A stretch of 64,000 nt of DNA from an uncultured Bacteroidales bacterium (GTDB lineage Bacteria > Bacteroidota > Bacteroidia > Bacteroidales > UBA932): positions 1 to 64,000 of the forward strand of contig CAJOHX010000005.1 of the NCBI GenBank assembly GCA_905234475.1. Reading direction: 5' to 3'. The notes under the pieces were generated by a model. It was not told the origin of the DNA. It made no database searches and saw only the letters and a program-made list of their open reading frames with translations. The translations under genes and the position numbers were made by a program. This document shows, in pieces, positions 52,151 to 61,586 of this stretch; position 1 is the first letter of the stretch, and each line of letters begins with the position of its first letter.

Positions 52151-52158
52151 TATATTTG
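52151..52158 (+). promoter_or_regulatory. -7 box TATATTTG upstream of nitroreductase
   Basis: Exact TAnnTTTG. Confidence 0.55.
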
Positions 52159-52191
52159 CATCTGGAACATAGCGAATTAATGATATATTTT

Positions 52192-52818
52192 ATGAAAAAA
52201 AAAGCCCTATTGACCGCCCTGGTGGCGGCAGCGCTCCTGTGTGGCTGCAAGGCCCAGGACAGCGCTCCTTCGGCCCTGGATGTCATCATGACCAGGACCA
52301 GTATCCGCAGTTTCACCGGCGAGGCCGTGTCGAAGGCCCAGCTGGAGACCATCCTCAAGGCCGGTATGGCCGCCCCGACCGCGATGAACGGCCAGCCCTG
52401 GCGTTTCGTGGTCGTGACCGACAAGGACAAGATGGCTTCGGTATTCGGAGCCGGTCCGCGCAGCGAAATGTTCACGACCGCCGGTGCCGTCATCGTCGTC
52501 TGCGGGCAGACCACTTCGATGGGACGCCCGTTCGGCGCGCAGCCGGATGCGCCCGAGCAGGAGATGCCCAACATGTTCTGGTATGAGGACTGCTCCGCTG
52601 CCGCGGAGAACATCCTCCTGGCGGTCAAGGCCCTCGGCCTGGGCGCCGTCTGGACCGCCGGATACCCGGCTGAGGAACGGATCGCCCCCATCGCCGCCGC
52701 GCTGGGGCTGCCTGCCAACATCAAGCCGCTCTGCATCATTCCGGTCGGCGTCCCGGCCGAAGACCCGGCTCCGAAGGACAAATGGAAGCCCGAGTACATC
52801 CACTGGGAGCAGTGGTAG
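52192..52818 (+). CDS. Nitroreductase family lipoprotein
   Basis: LLCGC lipobox; RTSIRSFTGEAVSKAQLETILKAGMAAPTAMNGQPWRF. Confidence 0.88.
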   Translation: MKKKALLTALVAAALLCGCKAQDSAPSALDVIMTRTSIRSFTGEAVSKAQLETILKAGMAAPTAMNGQPWRFVVVTDKDKMASVFGAGPRSEMFTTAGAVIVVCGQTTSMGRPFGAQPDAPEQEMPNMFWYEDCSAAAENILLAVKALGLGAVWTAGYPAEERIAPIAAALGLPANIKPLCIIPVGVPAEDPAPKDKWKPEYIHWEQW

Positions 52819-52837
52819 GAGACTGGCGACAGATGAA

Positions 52838-52867
52838 GAAAGGGAGGCCTTTGCGGGCCTCCCTTTC
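52838..52867. terminator. Bidirectional hairpin terminator, 12-bp perfect stem
   Basis: GAAAGGGAGGCC-tttgcg-GGCCTCCCTTTC between convergent genes. Confidence 0.75.
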
Positions 52868-52883
52868 TAATTATTGGGACAGG

Positions 52884-53249
52884 TTAATTGCTTAGGATGA
52901 TTGCGGGGGAGATGTTGAGCTTCTGATAGATCTTCTTGGCAGTCTTCAGGGTCGGCTCTGCTCGTCCCATGAAATAATCGTTAACCCGGGAAGGGCTGAC
53001 TTCGAGCAGTTTGGCGAGGTCCTTCTGGCTGAGCCCCAGCTCGTGCATCCTGAGCTTGAGGACTTCCCTGAGGCTCGGCTCGCCGATGTCGAAGACTTCT
53101 TCGGAGTAGTCGGCGACAAGGTTCGACAGCAGCTCAAGTTCGATGCTTGCCGGGTCGTTCCGGGGAGTCGTGTCGTTGACAAAGGGTAGAAGCTGCTCTA
53201 CCCTTTGTATGGCCCATTCATACTGCTCCCTGGTAGTGATCCGGGTCAT
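52884..53249 (-). CDS. HigA-like XRE antitoxin
   Basis: LRMHELGLSQKDLAKLLEVSPSRVNDYFMGRAEPTLKTAKKIYQKLNIS. Confidence 0.8.
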   Translation of the reverse strand: MTRITTREQYEWAIQRVEQLLPFVNDTTPRNDPASIELELLSNLVADYSEEVFDIGEPSLREVLKLRMHELGLSQKDLAKLLEVSPSRVNDYFMGRAEPTLKTAKKIYQKLNISPAIILSN

Positions 53250-53644
53250 TCTATTTCCATCCGTTTCGCCAGGTAGACTTCTCCGAGCTCATTCCATTTG
53301 GCGTTGGAGCGGGCGGCGTAGAAACGCTTGCCGTCGAGCTTGTTGACCAGGAAGTTCTCCTCGGTCTTGAGGGAGTCGGGGACGTGGCAGTAAGCGAAGA
53401 TGAAGTTCTCGAGCAGCGCGGCGCGCAGCTCGGGATAGTCCTCGATGGCCTTCGTGCAGGCCGCGAGGTCGGCGGCCATATTGAGCTGGTCGTAGCCGGA
53501 GGAGATCTCCACAAGCTGCTTGAAGGTGTCTTCTGCAAGCTGTTCGCGCCCGGGGGCGTAGCGTGCGTTACATCTGTCCTGTGCAAAGGCGGCTCCGGCG
53601 AGGAGAACAAGGGAAACGAAGAGGGTGATGGATTTTTTAAGCAT
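53246..53644 (-). CDS. Secreted hypothetical protein inserted between higB- and higA-like genes
   Basis: MLKKSITLFVSLVLLAGAAFAQ signal; 4-nt overlap with higA-like gene. Confidence 0.7.
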   Translation of the reverse strand: MLKKSITLFVSLVLLAGAAFAQDRCNARYAPGREQLAEDTFKQLVEISSGYDQLNMAADLAACTKAIEDYPELRAALLENFIFAYCHVPDSLKTEENFLVNKLDGKRFYAARSNAKWNELGEVYLAKRMEIE

Positions 53645-53669
53645 GGCTGTAGTTATTTATGGATTAGTA

Positions 53670-53936
53670 TTATGCAGGTGTGGCGGCCAGAGACCGGATG
53701 TTGATGAGTTGGATGGTGAAATTGACGACGACGACGAGCTGATGGCGGTTGCCGAGTATGCCGAAAGCGTACTGCTGGTCCCCCATGCAGCTGACGTCCG
53801 CGAAGCTGCCTTTCATGTCTGCGAAACACGTCCACTGGCTCTTTTTGACGACGGCAGCCCACTCCTGGAGGGCCGTTTTGGTCTCCGGGTGCTCGCCGAT
53901 GTACTCCTTAAGAGGCTGTTCCGTGAAGATTCGCAT
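53670..53936 (-). CDS. HigB-like toxin, C-terminally shortened
   Basis: MRIFTEQPLKEYIGEHPETKTALQEWAAVVKKSQWTCFADMKGSFADV...GNRHQLVVVVNFTIQLINIR; lacks the expected IRFVGTHAEYD end. Confidence 0.75.
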   Translation of the reverse strand: MRIFTEQPLKEYIGEHPETKTALQEWAAVVKKSQWTCFADMKGSFADVSCMGDQQYAFGILGNRHQLVVVVNFTIQLINIRSLAATPA

Positions 53937-54034
53937 GGCCCAAAGGTAAAAAGAAAATTTTGAATTACAAAAGAAAATCTTGAAAAATAATATTTCCTTT
54001 TGAAGAAAGTGAAAGGGGGCGGGATATAAAACAC

Positions 54035-54060
54035 ACCCCCGTCTGGTTATCGGCGGGGGT
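54035..54060 (-). terminator. Hairpin downstream of LMW phosphatase
   Basis: ACCCCCG...CGGGGGT; minus strand continues GTGTTTTATAT. Confidence 0.45.
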
Positions 54061-54129
54061 TCGATTACAAAATGTTCGAGGTGAGGTGCGCAGCCGGCAG
54101 GCGCGTATTACCGGCTTATTGCGAAAGCA

Positions 54130-54588
54130 TCATGAAGACACTGCGACTGCCTGCAGCATCGCTTCGCAGCCTTCCAGAATGTCCTGGAAGGCTTGCTCGA
54201 AGTCGCCCGTGTACCACGGATCGGCTACGTCGCGGCCAACGCCCGTGTAGGACATCATGAGGTGGATCTTGCCCTGCGGGTCATCCGGAATGATCCGCCT
54301 GATCCACCGCAGGTTGGAGGCGTCCATGCAGATGATGCGGTCGAAGCGGTCGTAGTCGGCCCGGGTGACCTGACGGGCGCGTTTGCCGTTGTCGAAGGGT
54401 ATGCCGTGCTGGTTCAGACAGCGTTTTGCCGGCGGATAGATGGGATTGCCCGTCTCCTCCGTCGAGACTGCGGCGGATTCAATATAGTATTGCCCCTCAT
54501 GGCCTTTGGCTTTTACCAGTGCCTTGAGAATGAACTCGGCCATCGGGCTCCGGCAGATATTGCCATGGCAGACAAATAAGACCTTCAT
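54130..54588 (-). CDS. Low-molecular-weight protein-tyrosine phosphatase
   Basis: VLFVCHGNICRSPMAEF; DPWYTGDFEQAF. Confidence 0.92.
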   Translation of the reverse strand: MKVLFVCHGNICRSPMAEFILKALVKAKGHEGQYYIESAAVSTEETGNPIYPPAKRCLNQHGIPFDNGKRARQVTRADYDRFDRIICMDASNLRWIRRIIPDDPQGKIHLMMSYTGVGRDVADPWYTGDFEQAFQDILEGCEAMLQAVAVSS

Positions 54589-54634
54589 TTTAAATAAATC
54601 ATGTCATCACCTCTGCAAATCTAACGATTATTTC

Positions 54635-54642
54635 TATATTTG
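54635..54642 (+). promoter_or_regulatory. -7 box TATATTTG upstream of M16 peptidase
   Basis: Exact TAnnTTTG. Confidence 0.55.
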
Positions 54643-54684
54643 TCATAGGTTAGTATGCATTATCAAATCCAAACCCTATACAGT

Positions 54685-57462
54685 ATGAGAAAGACAGTCA
54701 AGTCAGTGGCAGTCGTGTGCGCCGCACTGCTGGCCCTTGCGTCCTGCAAGAGCAAGAGCGATGTCATGCACATCGACTATGAAGAGTACACCCTGGACAA
54801 TGGTCTCAAGGTGGTGCTCCACGAGGATCACAGCGATCCCATCGTCGCCCAGGCGATTGCATTCCATGTCGGCAGCGCCCGTGAGAAAGAGGGCAAGACC
54901 GGCTTTGCCCATTTCTTCGAGCACATGCTCTTCCAGCGCTCCGAGAACCTTCCGCGCAATGCGTTCTTCAACAAGATCGCCGACATGGGCGGCACCTTCA
55001 ACGGAGGCACGTCCAATGACTACACGATCTACTATGAGTGCGTCCCGCGCGACGCCCTGGAGAAGATCCTCTGGATGGAGTCCGACCGCATGGGCTTCTT
55101 CATCAACACCGTCACCCAGAGCGGCCTCGAGCGCGAGATTGACGTGATCTGCAACGAGAAGCGCCAGACCGAGGTGAACAATGCCTACGGCATGATGGAC
55201 GACGTGATGTGCAAGAATTTCTTCCCCGCGAGGCACCCCTACAGTTGGACGGTCATCGGCGAATTTGAGGACATCAAGTCGGCCACCGTCGAGGACGTGA
55301 AGGAATTCTACGCTACTTACTACGTCCCCTCCAACGCTACCCTCTGCATCGCCGGCGACTTCGACCCGAAAGAAGTCAAGGCATTGATTGAGAAATACTT
55401 CGCGGAGATCCCCAGCCACCCGGTCGAGAAGCCGGCCGTGTGGGATGTCACGCTCGACGAGACCAAGGCGCTGTACTACGAGGACCAGTTCGCCAGCATG
55501 CCGGGCGTCGAAATCGCCTGGTCGTCCGTGGCCTCCGGCCATGAGGACGAGGCGGCCCTGGATGCATTCTGCAGCCTCTTTGGCCGGGGCAAGAATTCCC
55601 CGCTCTACAAGAACATCGTCGAGAAGAATCTCGCTCCCAACGTGTCCGCATTTAACTATACCCGCGAGAGCGCCGGGCAGGTCGACATCAGCGCCACGGC
55701 CTATCCGGGCGTGGACATTGACCTGATCATGGCAGCCGTCGAGCAGGCCATGGCCGATTTCGAGGCGAACGGCGTCGACGAGGAGGAGCTCGCCACGCTC
55801 AAGGCGGAGAACGAGACTTCGGCCTACCGTCGTCTCGGCAGTGTGCTGGGCAAGGCCCAGATGCTCGCCCAGAGCAAGGAATTCTACGGCAAGGCCGACA
55901 AGTTCATCGACGAGATCGCGGACTTCAATAAGGTGACTGCCGAGGATGTGATGCGGGTTTACAACCAGTACGTCAAAGGCAAGAACTACGTCGCTGTCGT
56001 GGCCGTGCCGAAGGGCCAGGTCGCGCTCTCCATCGAAGGCAGCGTGCCTGCGAAGCTCACGATGGAGGATCAGAGCAAGCAAACGATGAAGAGTGCCGCC
56101 GGCGCCATCGTGGACGATGACTACGAGCGCACCCCGTCCAAGATTGACCGCAGCGTTGAGCCGGCATACCTGCCGAATGCACCCAAGACCAACACCCCGG
56201 CCATCTGGCGGACCACGCTTGCCAACGGCATCGATGTCGCCGGCATCACCCAGAGCGAGATCCCCATGGTCAATCTCACCATCACCATCGACGGCGGCCA
56301 GCTCCTGGATCCTGCGGGGAAGCGGGGCACGGCTTCCATCAACGCGCGGATGATGAACGAGGGCACTTCGGAGCACACCGCCGTTGAGCTGGAGCAGGCG
56401 CTCCGCAAACTCGGCGCCAGCGCACGCGTCAGCGTAGGCTCGAAAGCCACCACCGTCAACGTCAGCTCCCTGTCCAAGAACCTGCCGGAAGTCATGGAGA
56501 TCGTCTGCGAGATGATCACCAAGCCGAAATTCGACGAGGCGGCGTTCGGCCGTGCCGTGAAGAGCGAGAAATCATCCATCCAGAACGCCCTCACGAGCAT
56601 CACCTCGCTCGGCTCCCGGGCAGCGAACAGGCTCTGGCTTGGAGACTGCGTCTACACGGACTACACAACCAACGAGAGCATCGATGCGATCACGATGGAT
56701 GACATCAAGGCGTATTACGCTACGCTCACGCCGAAGAACGCCCATGTCGACCTGGCCGGTGACATCAACCTCCCGACGGTCCGGAAGGCGCTTGCCGCCC
56801 TGGAGAAATGGGACGGCGCCGAGGTCGACGTCCCTGCGGTCAAGATAGGGGAGAGCGCCGCTCCCGGCACCTATTTCATCGATTTCCCGGGATCCAAGCA
56901 GTCCTACATCTATATCGTCGGGCCCGGTATGCTCGTCAGCAACCCGGATTACTACAAGCTTGACGTCCTCAACGAGAAGCTCGGTGCTGGCTCTGCCGGG
57001 CGCCTGTTCGAGGTGCTCCGTCTCCAGCGAGGCTATACCTATGGCGCCAGCTCGGCGTTCCTTGCCAGCCCCGAATACGGCTATTTCCGCGCTGCATCCA
57101 GCGTCCAGGGCAGCTCCACCAAGGAGTCCGTGGCCCTGTTCAAGGAGATCATCGACCACTTCGGCGACGACTATTCCCAGGAGAAACTTGACGGTGTGAA
57201 GGATGCCATGCTCCGCTCGAATGCTTCGGCCTTCGAGACGACCTCCAGCCTGGTAAACCTCCTCTCGAGAATCCGCAACTACAACCTTCCTGACGACTAT
57301 GTCGCCCGCGAGGAGGCTGTCGTGAACGGAATGACCCTCTCGGACATCAAGGCCCTGGCGGAGGACTATCTGGACACCGACGACATGATCATCGTGGTCG
57401 TCGGCGATGCGGCCACCCAGTTCAAGAACGTCCCGGGCGCCAAACTCATCCAGGCGATCTAA
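54685..57462 (+). CDS. M16 family metallopeptidase lipoprotein
   Basis: ALLALASC lipobox; GFAHFFEHMLFQRSENLPRN (HxxEH), duplicated M16 halves. Confidence 0.9.
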   Translation: MRKTVKSVAVVCAALLALASCKSKSDVMHIDYEEYTLDNGLKVVLHEDHSDPIVAQAIAFHVGSAREKEGKTGFAHFFEHMLFQRSENLPRNAFFNKIADMGGTFNGGTSNDYTIYYECVPRDALEKILWMESDRMGFFINTVTQSGLEREIDVICNEKRQTEVNNAYGMMDDVMCKNFFPARHPYSWTVIGEFEDIKSATVEDVKEFYATYYVPSNATLCIAGDFDPKEVKALIEKYFAEIPSHPVEKPAVWDVTLDETKALYYEDQFASMPGVEIAWSSVASGHEDEAALDAFCSLFGRGKNSPLYKNIVEKNLAPNVSAFNYTRESAGQVDISATAYPGVDIDLIMAAVEQAMADFEANGVDEEELATLKAENETSAYRRLGSVLGKAQMLAQSKEFYGKADKFIDEIADFNKVTAEDVMRVYNQYVKGKNYVAVVAVPKGQVALSIEGSVPAKLTMEDQSKQTMKSAAGAIVDDDYERTPSKIDRSVEPAYLPNAPKTNTPAIWRTTLANGIDVAGITQSEIPMVNLTITIDGGQLLDPAGKRGTASINARMMNEGTSEHTAVELEQALRKLGASARVSVGSKATTVNVSSLSKNLPEVMEIVCEMITKPKFDEAAFGRAVKSEKSSIQNALTSITSLGSRAANRLWLGDCVYTDYTTNESIDAITMDDIKAYYATLTPKNAHVDLAGDINLPTVRKALAALEKWDGAEVDVPAVKIGESAAPGTYFIDFPGSKQSYIYIVGPGMLVSNPDYYKLDVLNEKLGAGSAGRLFEVLRLQRGYTYGASSAFLASPEYGYFRAASSVQGSSTKESVALFKEIIDHFGDDYSQEKLDGVKDAMLRSNASAFETTSSLVNLLSRIRNYNLPDDYVAREEAVVNGMTLSDIKALAEDYLDTDDMIIVVVGDAATQFKNVPGAKLIQAI

Positions 57463-58565
57463 TCCTTTACGATCAGATATTCGCGCAGACGGTCGATCTC
57501 CTCGTACGAGAGGGGGTCGACCGTTTCGGAATGGCGGGTGGTGGCCCAGTTCAGCACCAGTTCATTGATGCTGGACACTTCCGGGTAGCCGAACCGTCTC
57601 AGGTAGGTGACCAGTTCGTAGAGGATGTGGGTTTCCTTTTCCGTGGCGCGGTAGTTCCGCAGGCGCGTGTTGGTCCGGGCCAGGGTCGTCAGTTCGTAGT
57701 CCTTGGACAGGTCGCTTTCCGACACGCCCAGCAGGGCCTCGATCAGGAAGGCGAGCGTGCCCGTTCGGTCCGCGCCGCCGGCGCAATGGAAGTAGACGGC
57801 CTTGCCTTCGCCCAGCCAGCCGACGATGGCGCGGATGGCCTGCTGGTAGAGTTCCTGGGTGTTGCCGGTGCCCCGGCCCATGTTCTTCTCCACCGGGAGC
57901 TTGAGGTATTCGGCTTTCTCGATGACGGGGCCGTAGTGGGCTTCGCTGGCCTTGATGCCGCGCAGGTCCAGGTCCACGCCGATGTGCAGCTGGTTGGAGA
58001 AGATGTCTTTCGCACCCTCGGTCATCCGGGAGGAGGAGAGCTGGGCGCCCCGGTAGAGCTTGCCGTAGGCGATATGCCCGCCGTCGGCCTGCCAGCCGCC
58101 CAGGTCGCGGACGTTCTCGACGATGCCGTTGATCCATCGCAGCGGGCCCACGGGCCGGACGCAGCCGGTCTTCAGGACCACGCCCTCCCGGCCGAGCACC
58201 TTGTAGTAATAGTCAACGCCCGGGATCAGATTGTAGATCTCCGCCGGCGATGCCGACCCGGGCAGGTCGATAATCTCCTTGAAATTGGGGGTAGTAGACA
58301 GGACAATCCGGGCTGCCGGAGCGCCCGTCCAGGCGATCGTCACCGGGAGCGGCTTGTCGTTGGCGCCGTACTGCTCCCTGTAGTCCTTGACAAAAGACAG
58401 GGTATAGGCCGTGTCGCGCGTATAGTCCACTTCCTCCAGGAACTTCCGTGTCCCGGGATTCTCGATGTCACATTCCTCCACGGCCGCCCGCTTCAGCGAG
58501 GCAGCCGGTCCGCAGGAGACGGCGATGGCGGCAAGGACCGCAATAATCAGAACCCTTTTTTTCAT
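57459..58565 (-). CDS. Secreted tyrosine phosphatase-like lipoprotein
   Basis: AIAVSC lipobox; NVRDLGG, HCAGGADRTGTLAFLIEALLGV. Confidence 0.85.
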   Translation of the reverse strand: MKKRVLIIAVLAAIAVSCGPAASLKRAAVEECDIENPGTRKFLEEVDYTRDTAYTLSFVKDYREQYGANDKPLPVTIAWTGAPAARIVLSTTPNFKEIIDLPGSASPAEIYNLIPGVDYYYKVLGREGVVLKTGCVRPVGPLRWINGIVENVRDLGGWQADGGHIAYGKLYRGAQLSSSRMTEGAKDIFSNQLHIGVDLDLRGIKASEAHYGPVIEKAEYLKLPVEKNMGRGTGNTQELYQQAIRAIVGWLGEGKAVYFHCAGGADRTGTLAFLIEALLGVSESDLSKDYELTTLARTNTRLRNYRATEKETHILYELVTYLRRFGYPEVSSINELVLNWATTRHSETVDPLSYEEIDRLREYLIVKD

Positions 58566-58566
58566 A

Positions 58567-59055
58567 TTACATATTCATTGGAAGCAGGTAGTAAACGCTT
58601 TCTGCGTCGCGGTAGAATTCGCGGGCGCCCCAGCGCTGCCAGTATTGATGCGTCTTCAGCCGGTGAAGCACGGGGATGAAGACGAAGTCGTAGCAGGCCT
58701 TCAATTCGGGCAGGATGGATGCCAGCATGTCGTAGTTGAGCCGCGTGCCGCGCCAGTCCTCCCGCACGATAAAGGAGAAGACGGCGGTGTAGCGCAGCGA
58801 ATTGAGCCTCCCGAGCAGCTCCGGGGCGTCGCGGCGGATCTGATCCGTCTCTTCTTCAATGCGGTAGTCGCTCATGTTGAGCAGCCCGATCACCTCGCCA
58901 GTCTCGTCCAAAGCCTTGACGCTCAGCGGCCAGTTGAAATGCAGGTCGCGCACCCATCCTTCGACTTCGGTGCGGTCGAAGCCATACTGGCGCGTGATCC
59001 ATTCCACGGTGAGCGGCGCGTCGGCGGGGGACATCCTATGCAATGTGTACGACAT
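58567..59055 (-). CDS. GNAT-like acetyltransferase
   Basis: 162 aa, ...WPLSVKALDETGEVIGLLNMSDYRI..., overlaps upstream gene. Confidence 0.5.
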   Translation of the reverse strand: MSYTLHRMSPADAPLTVEWITRQYGFDRTEVEGWVRDLHFNWPLSVKALDETGEVIGLLNMSDYRIEEETDQIRRDAPELLGRLNSLRYTAVFSFIVREDWRGTRLNYDMLASILPELKACYDFVFIPVLHRLKTHQYWQRWGAREFYRDAESVYYLLPMNM

Positions 59056-59941
59056 TGAACGTCAATAGTTCTACAGGGTGATACGACAGTTTTGCCTGGC
59101 GCAGGCCCGACAGGCCCATGTCCTCTTCGCGGTTGACGAAGGTGAAGCGCTCCGGCAGGTGGGCGCAGAACTGCTGGTTGATGATGCTGAAGGCGCCTTC
59201 GACGCTGAGGTCGGCCTTCTCGACGCAGACATCGAACGTGTCAGGGGTGATGGCGCCGCCATAAGTGAAGGCCACCATGCGGCCGCCCAGGAAGATGCTG
59301 CCGCCCAGCATCCCCAGTTCGTCCCAGTGGGCGAAGACGGTCTCCATGGCGCGCTTTTCCACCTCGATGGTGTCTCCGTACACCGGGTTGTCGTGCTGCT
59401 TCCCGTCGTGCCAGAGGGCGGCGACCCGGCGGCATTCGCCGAAGAGCGACGGCTCCAGCGGGCGGTATTCGAAATCGGGGTATGCGGCCCGGAAATGGTT
59501 GACATGGTTGCGCTTGGCCTGCAGTTTGCCGCCGTGCAGCCCGGCAAGGTCTTCGCGGCGGTAGAGATAGTCATACTGGTCCCTGCGGGCCTCGACGCTG
59601 ATATTGATGCCCTTCCGGCAGGCATTCTGCTGCAGCTGCAGCGCCGCTTCATCCTCGAGCCCGAGCAGGGTCAGCGCGTGGCTGCAATCCTCGCAGAGCG
59701 CTGCCAGAAGCTCGCAGGAGGGGACGCCTTTGGTGCAGATCATATAGGCCCGGTCGCCGTCAAGGGAGAAACGCAGCACCACGGCGTCGGGCAGCACGCA
59801 TACCTCGGTGCTGTACCAGAACTGCCAGCCGACGAGGTTGGCAAGGGAGAAATTGCAGTTGCGACGTCCCGCCTCGAAAGTGACCTCCTGCACCGCGGCG
59901 CGGTCGGCAATGGTCAGCGTATGGAAACTCAAATCAATCAT
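59036..59941 (-). CDS. DUF2156-like (GNAT-fold, LPG synthase C-terminal-like) protein
   Basis: NFSLANLVGWQFWYSTEVCVL; YLYRREDLAGLHGGKLQAKRNHVNHF. Confidence 0.75.
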   Translation of the reverse strand: MIDLSFHTLTIADRAAVQEVTFEAGRRNCNFSLANLVGWQFWYSTEVCVLPDAVVLRFSLDGDRAYMICTKGVPSCELLAALCEDCSHALTLLGLEDEAALQLQQNACRKGINISVEARRDQYDYLYRREDLAGLHGGKLQAKRNHVNHFRAAYPDFEYRPLEPSLFGECRRVAALWHDGKQHDNPVYGDTIEVEKRAMETVFAHWDELGMLGGSIFLGGRMVAFTYGGAITPDTFDVCVEKADLSVEGAFSIINQQFCAHLPERFTFVNREEDMGLSGLRQAKLSYHPVELLTFNVVHIA

Positions 59942-59956
59942 GTGGATTCGGTGGAT

Positions 59957-59964
59957 CAAAGATA
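59957..59964 (-). promoter_or_regulatory. -7 box TATCTTTG for the DUF2156 gene
   Basis: CAAAGATA on plus strand. Confidence 0.5.
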
Positions 59965-59987
59965 GGAAAAACTAACTACTTTTTTAT

Positions 59988-59995
59988 TATCTTTA
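59988..59995 (+). promoter_or_regulatory. -7-like box TATCTTTA 4 nt before ATG 60000
   Basis: TATCTTTA-cggc-ATG. Confidence 0.5.
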
Positions 59996-59999
59996 CGGC

Positions 60000-61583
60000 A
60001 TGTTAGTTAAGTGTATTCTCCTTGTCCTGTTCTTTGCCGTGATGATCGGCGTCGGCATCTACTGCCGCAGGACCGCATCTGATGTTCAAGGCTTTGTGCT
60101 GGGTGGCCGCAACGTCGGCTCCTGGCTGACTGCGTTTGCCTTCGGCACGTCCTATTTCTCGGCCGTCATCTTTGTCGGCTACGCCGGCCAGTTCGGCTGG
60201 AAATACGGCCTTGCCGCGACCTGGATCGGCATCGGCAACGCACTGATCGGCTCGCTGCTGGCCTGGCGCATCCTTGGGCGTCGCACGCGCCTGATGACGC
60301 AGCACCTGCAGAGCGCGACGATGCCCGACTTTTTTGGGAAGCGCTTTTTCAGCGGCGCGCTCAAGGTGGCCGCTTCCGTGATCGTATTCATTTTCCTCAT
60401 TCCCTATACTGCATCGCTCTACAACGGCCTTTCGCGGCTTTTCAGCATGGCATTCAACGTGGATTACGTGTGGTGCGTGCTGGGTATGGCGGTGCTGACC
60501 GGCGTCTACGTCCTGGTGGGGGGCTACATGGCGACGGCGGTGAATGATTTCATCCAGGGCATCATCATGCTGGTGGGCATCTGCGCCGTGATTGCCTCCG
60601 TACTGAACGGCAACGGCGGCTTCACGGCAGCGATTGAGAGTCTCTCGCTGGTGCCGTCCGAGTCGGCGCCGGCGCTTAACGGCGCGTTCGTGTCGTTCCT
60701 GGGACCGCAGCCCCTCTATCTGCTGGGAGTCGTCCTGCTGACCTCCCTCGGCACCTGGGGCCTACCGCAGATGGTCGGTAAGTTCTACGCCATCCGCAAC
60801 GAAGACGCCATCCGCAAGGGGACGATCATCTCCACTTTTTTCGCCATCATCGTGGCCGGCGGATGCTATTTCCTCGGCGGTTTCGGCCGGCTTTACGGCC
60901 AGAGCATCGAGTATACTGCGGCGGGCAGCCCGGTCTACGACAGCATTGTCCCTTCAATGCTGGCATCACTGCCGGATCTGATGATCGGCGTGGTCATCAT
61001 CCTGGTGCTCTCGGCATCCATGTCAACGTTGTCCTCGCTGGTACTTACTTCGGGTTCCACCCTGACGCTGGACATCATCGACCCGGCGGTGGCCAAGGTG
61101 CGCAAGGGGACCCGGCTGGACGAGAAGAGCCAGCTGCTGTGCATCCGCCTGCTGGTGCTCTTCTTCATCATCGTATCTTCCGTCCTGGCCATCGTCCAGG
61201 CCAAGAGTTCCGTGACGTTCATTGCCCAGCTGATGGGCATTTCCTGGGGTGCACTGGCCGGAGCCTTCCTGGCCCCGTTCCTGTACGGCCTCTACTGGAA
61301 GCGTACGACGCCGGCATCGGTGTGGGCTTCCTTCATCGCCGGTGTGGCCGTGATGTGCGGCTGCATGTACTGCACCTTCACGGGCAAGACGTTCATCAGC
61401 CCGTACTTCACTTCGCCGATCAACGCCGGTGTGCTGGCCATGGTGCTCGGTCTCGTGATCGTGCCCGTGGTCAGCCTGTTTACCAAGGTAAGCCGGAAAG
61501 ATGAGGTGGCGGAAATGTTCAGCTGCTACGACACGACCGTGACGGTCCGCGCCACGACGGCCCTGGTCGACGAGCAGGAGTAA
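60000..61583 (+). CDS. Sodium:solute symporter (SSS family)
   Basis: FVLGGRNVGSWLTAFAFGTSYFSAVIFVGYAGQFGWKYG; many TM segments. Confidence 0.9.
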   Translation: MLVKCILLVLFFAVMIGVGIYCRRTASDVQGFVLGGRNVGSWLTAFAFGTSYFSAVIFVGYAGQFGWKYGLAATWIGIGNALIGSLLAWRILGRRTRLMTQHLQSATMPDFFGKRFFSGALKVAASVIVFIFLIPYTASLYNGLSRLFSMAFNVDYVWCVLGMAVLTGVYVLVGGYMATAVNDFIQGIIMLVGICAVIASVLNGNGGFTAAIESLSLVPSESAPALNGAFVSFLGPQPLYLLGVVLLTSLGTWGLPQMVGKFYAIRNEDAIRKGTIISTFFAIIVAGGCYFLGGFGRLYGQSIEYTAAGSPVYDSIVPSMLASLPDLMIGVVIILVLSASMSTLSSLVLTSGSTLTLDIIDPAVAKVRKGTRLDEKSQLLCIRLLVLFFIIVSSVLAIVQAKSSVTFIAQLMGISWGALAGAFLAPFLYGLYWKRTTPASVWASFIAGVAVMCGCMYCTFTGKTFISPYFTSPINAGVLAMVLGLVIVPVVSLFTKVSRKDEVAEMFSCYDTTVTVRATTALVDEQE

Positions 61584-61586
61584 TCC

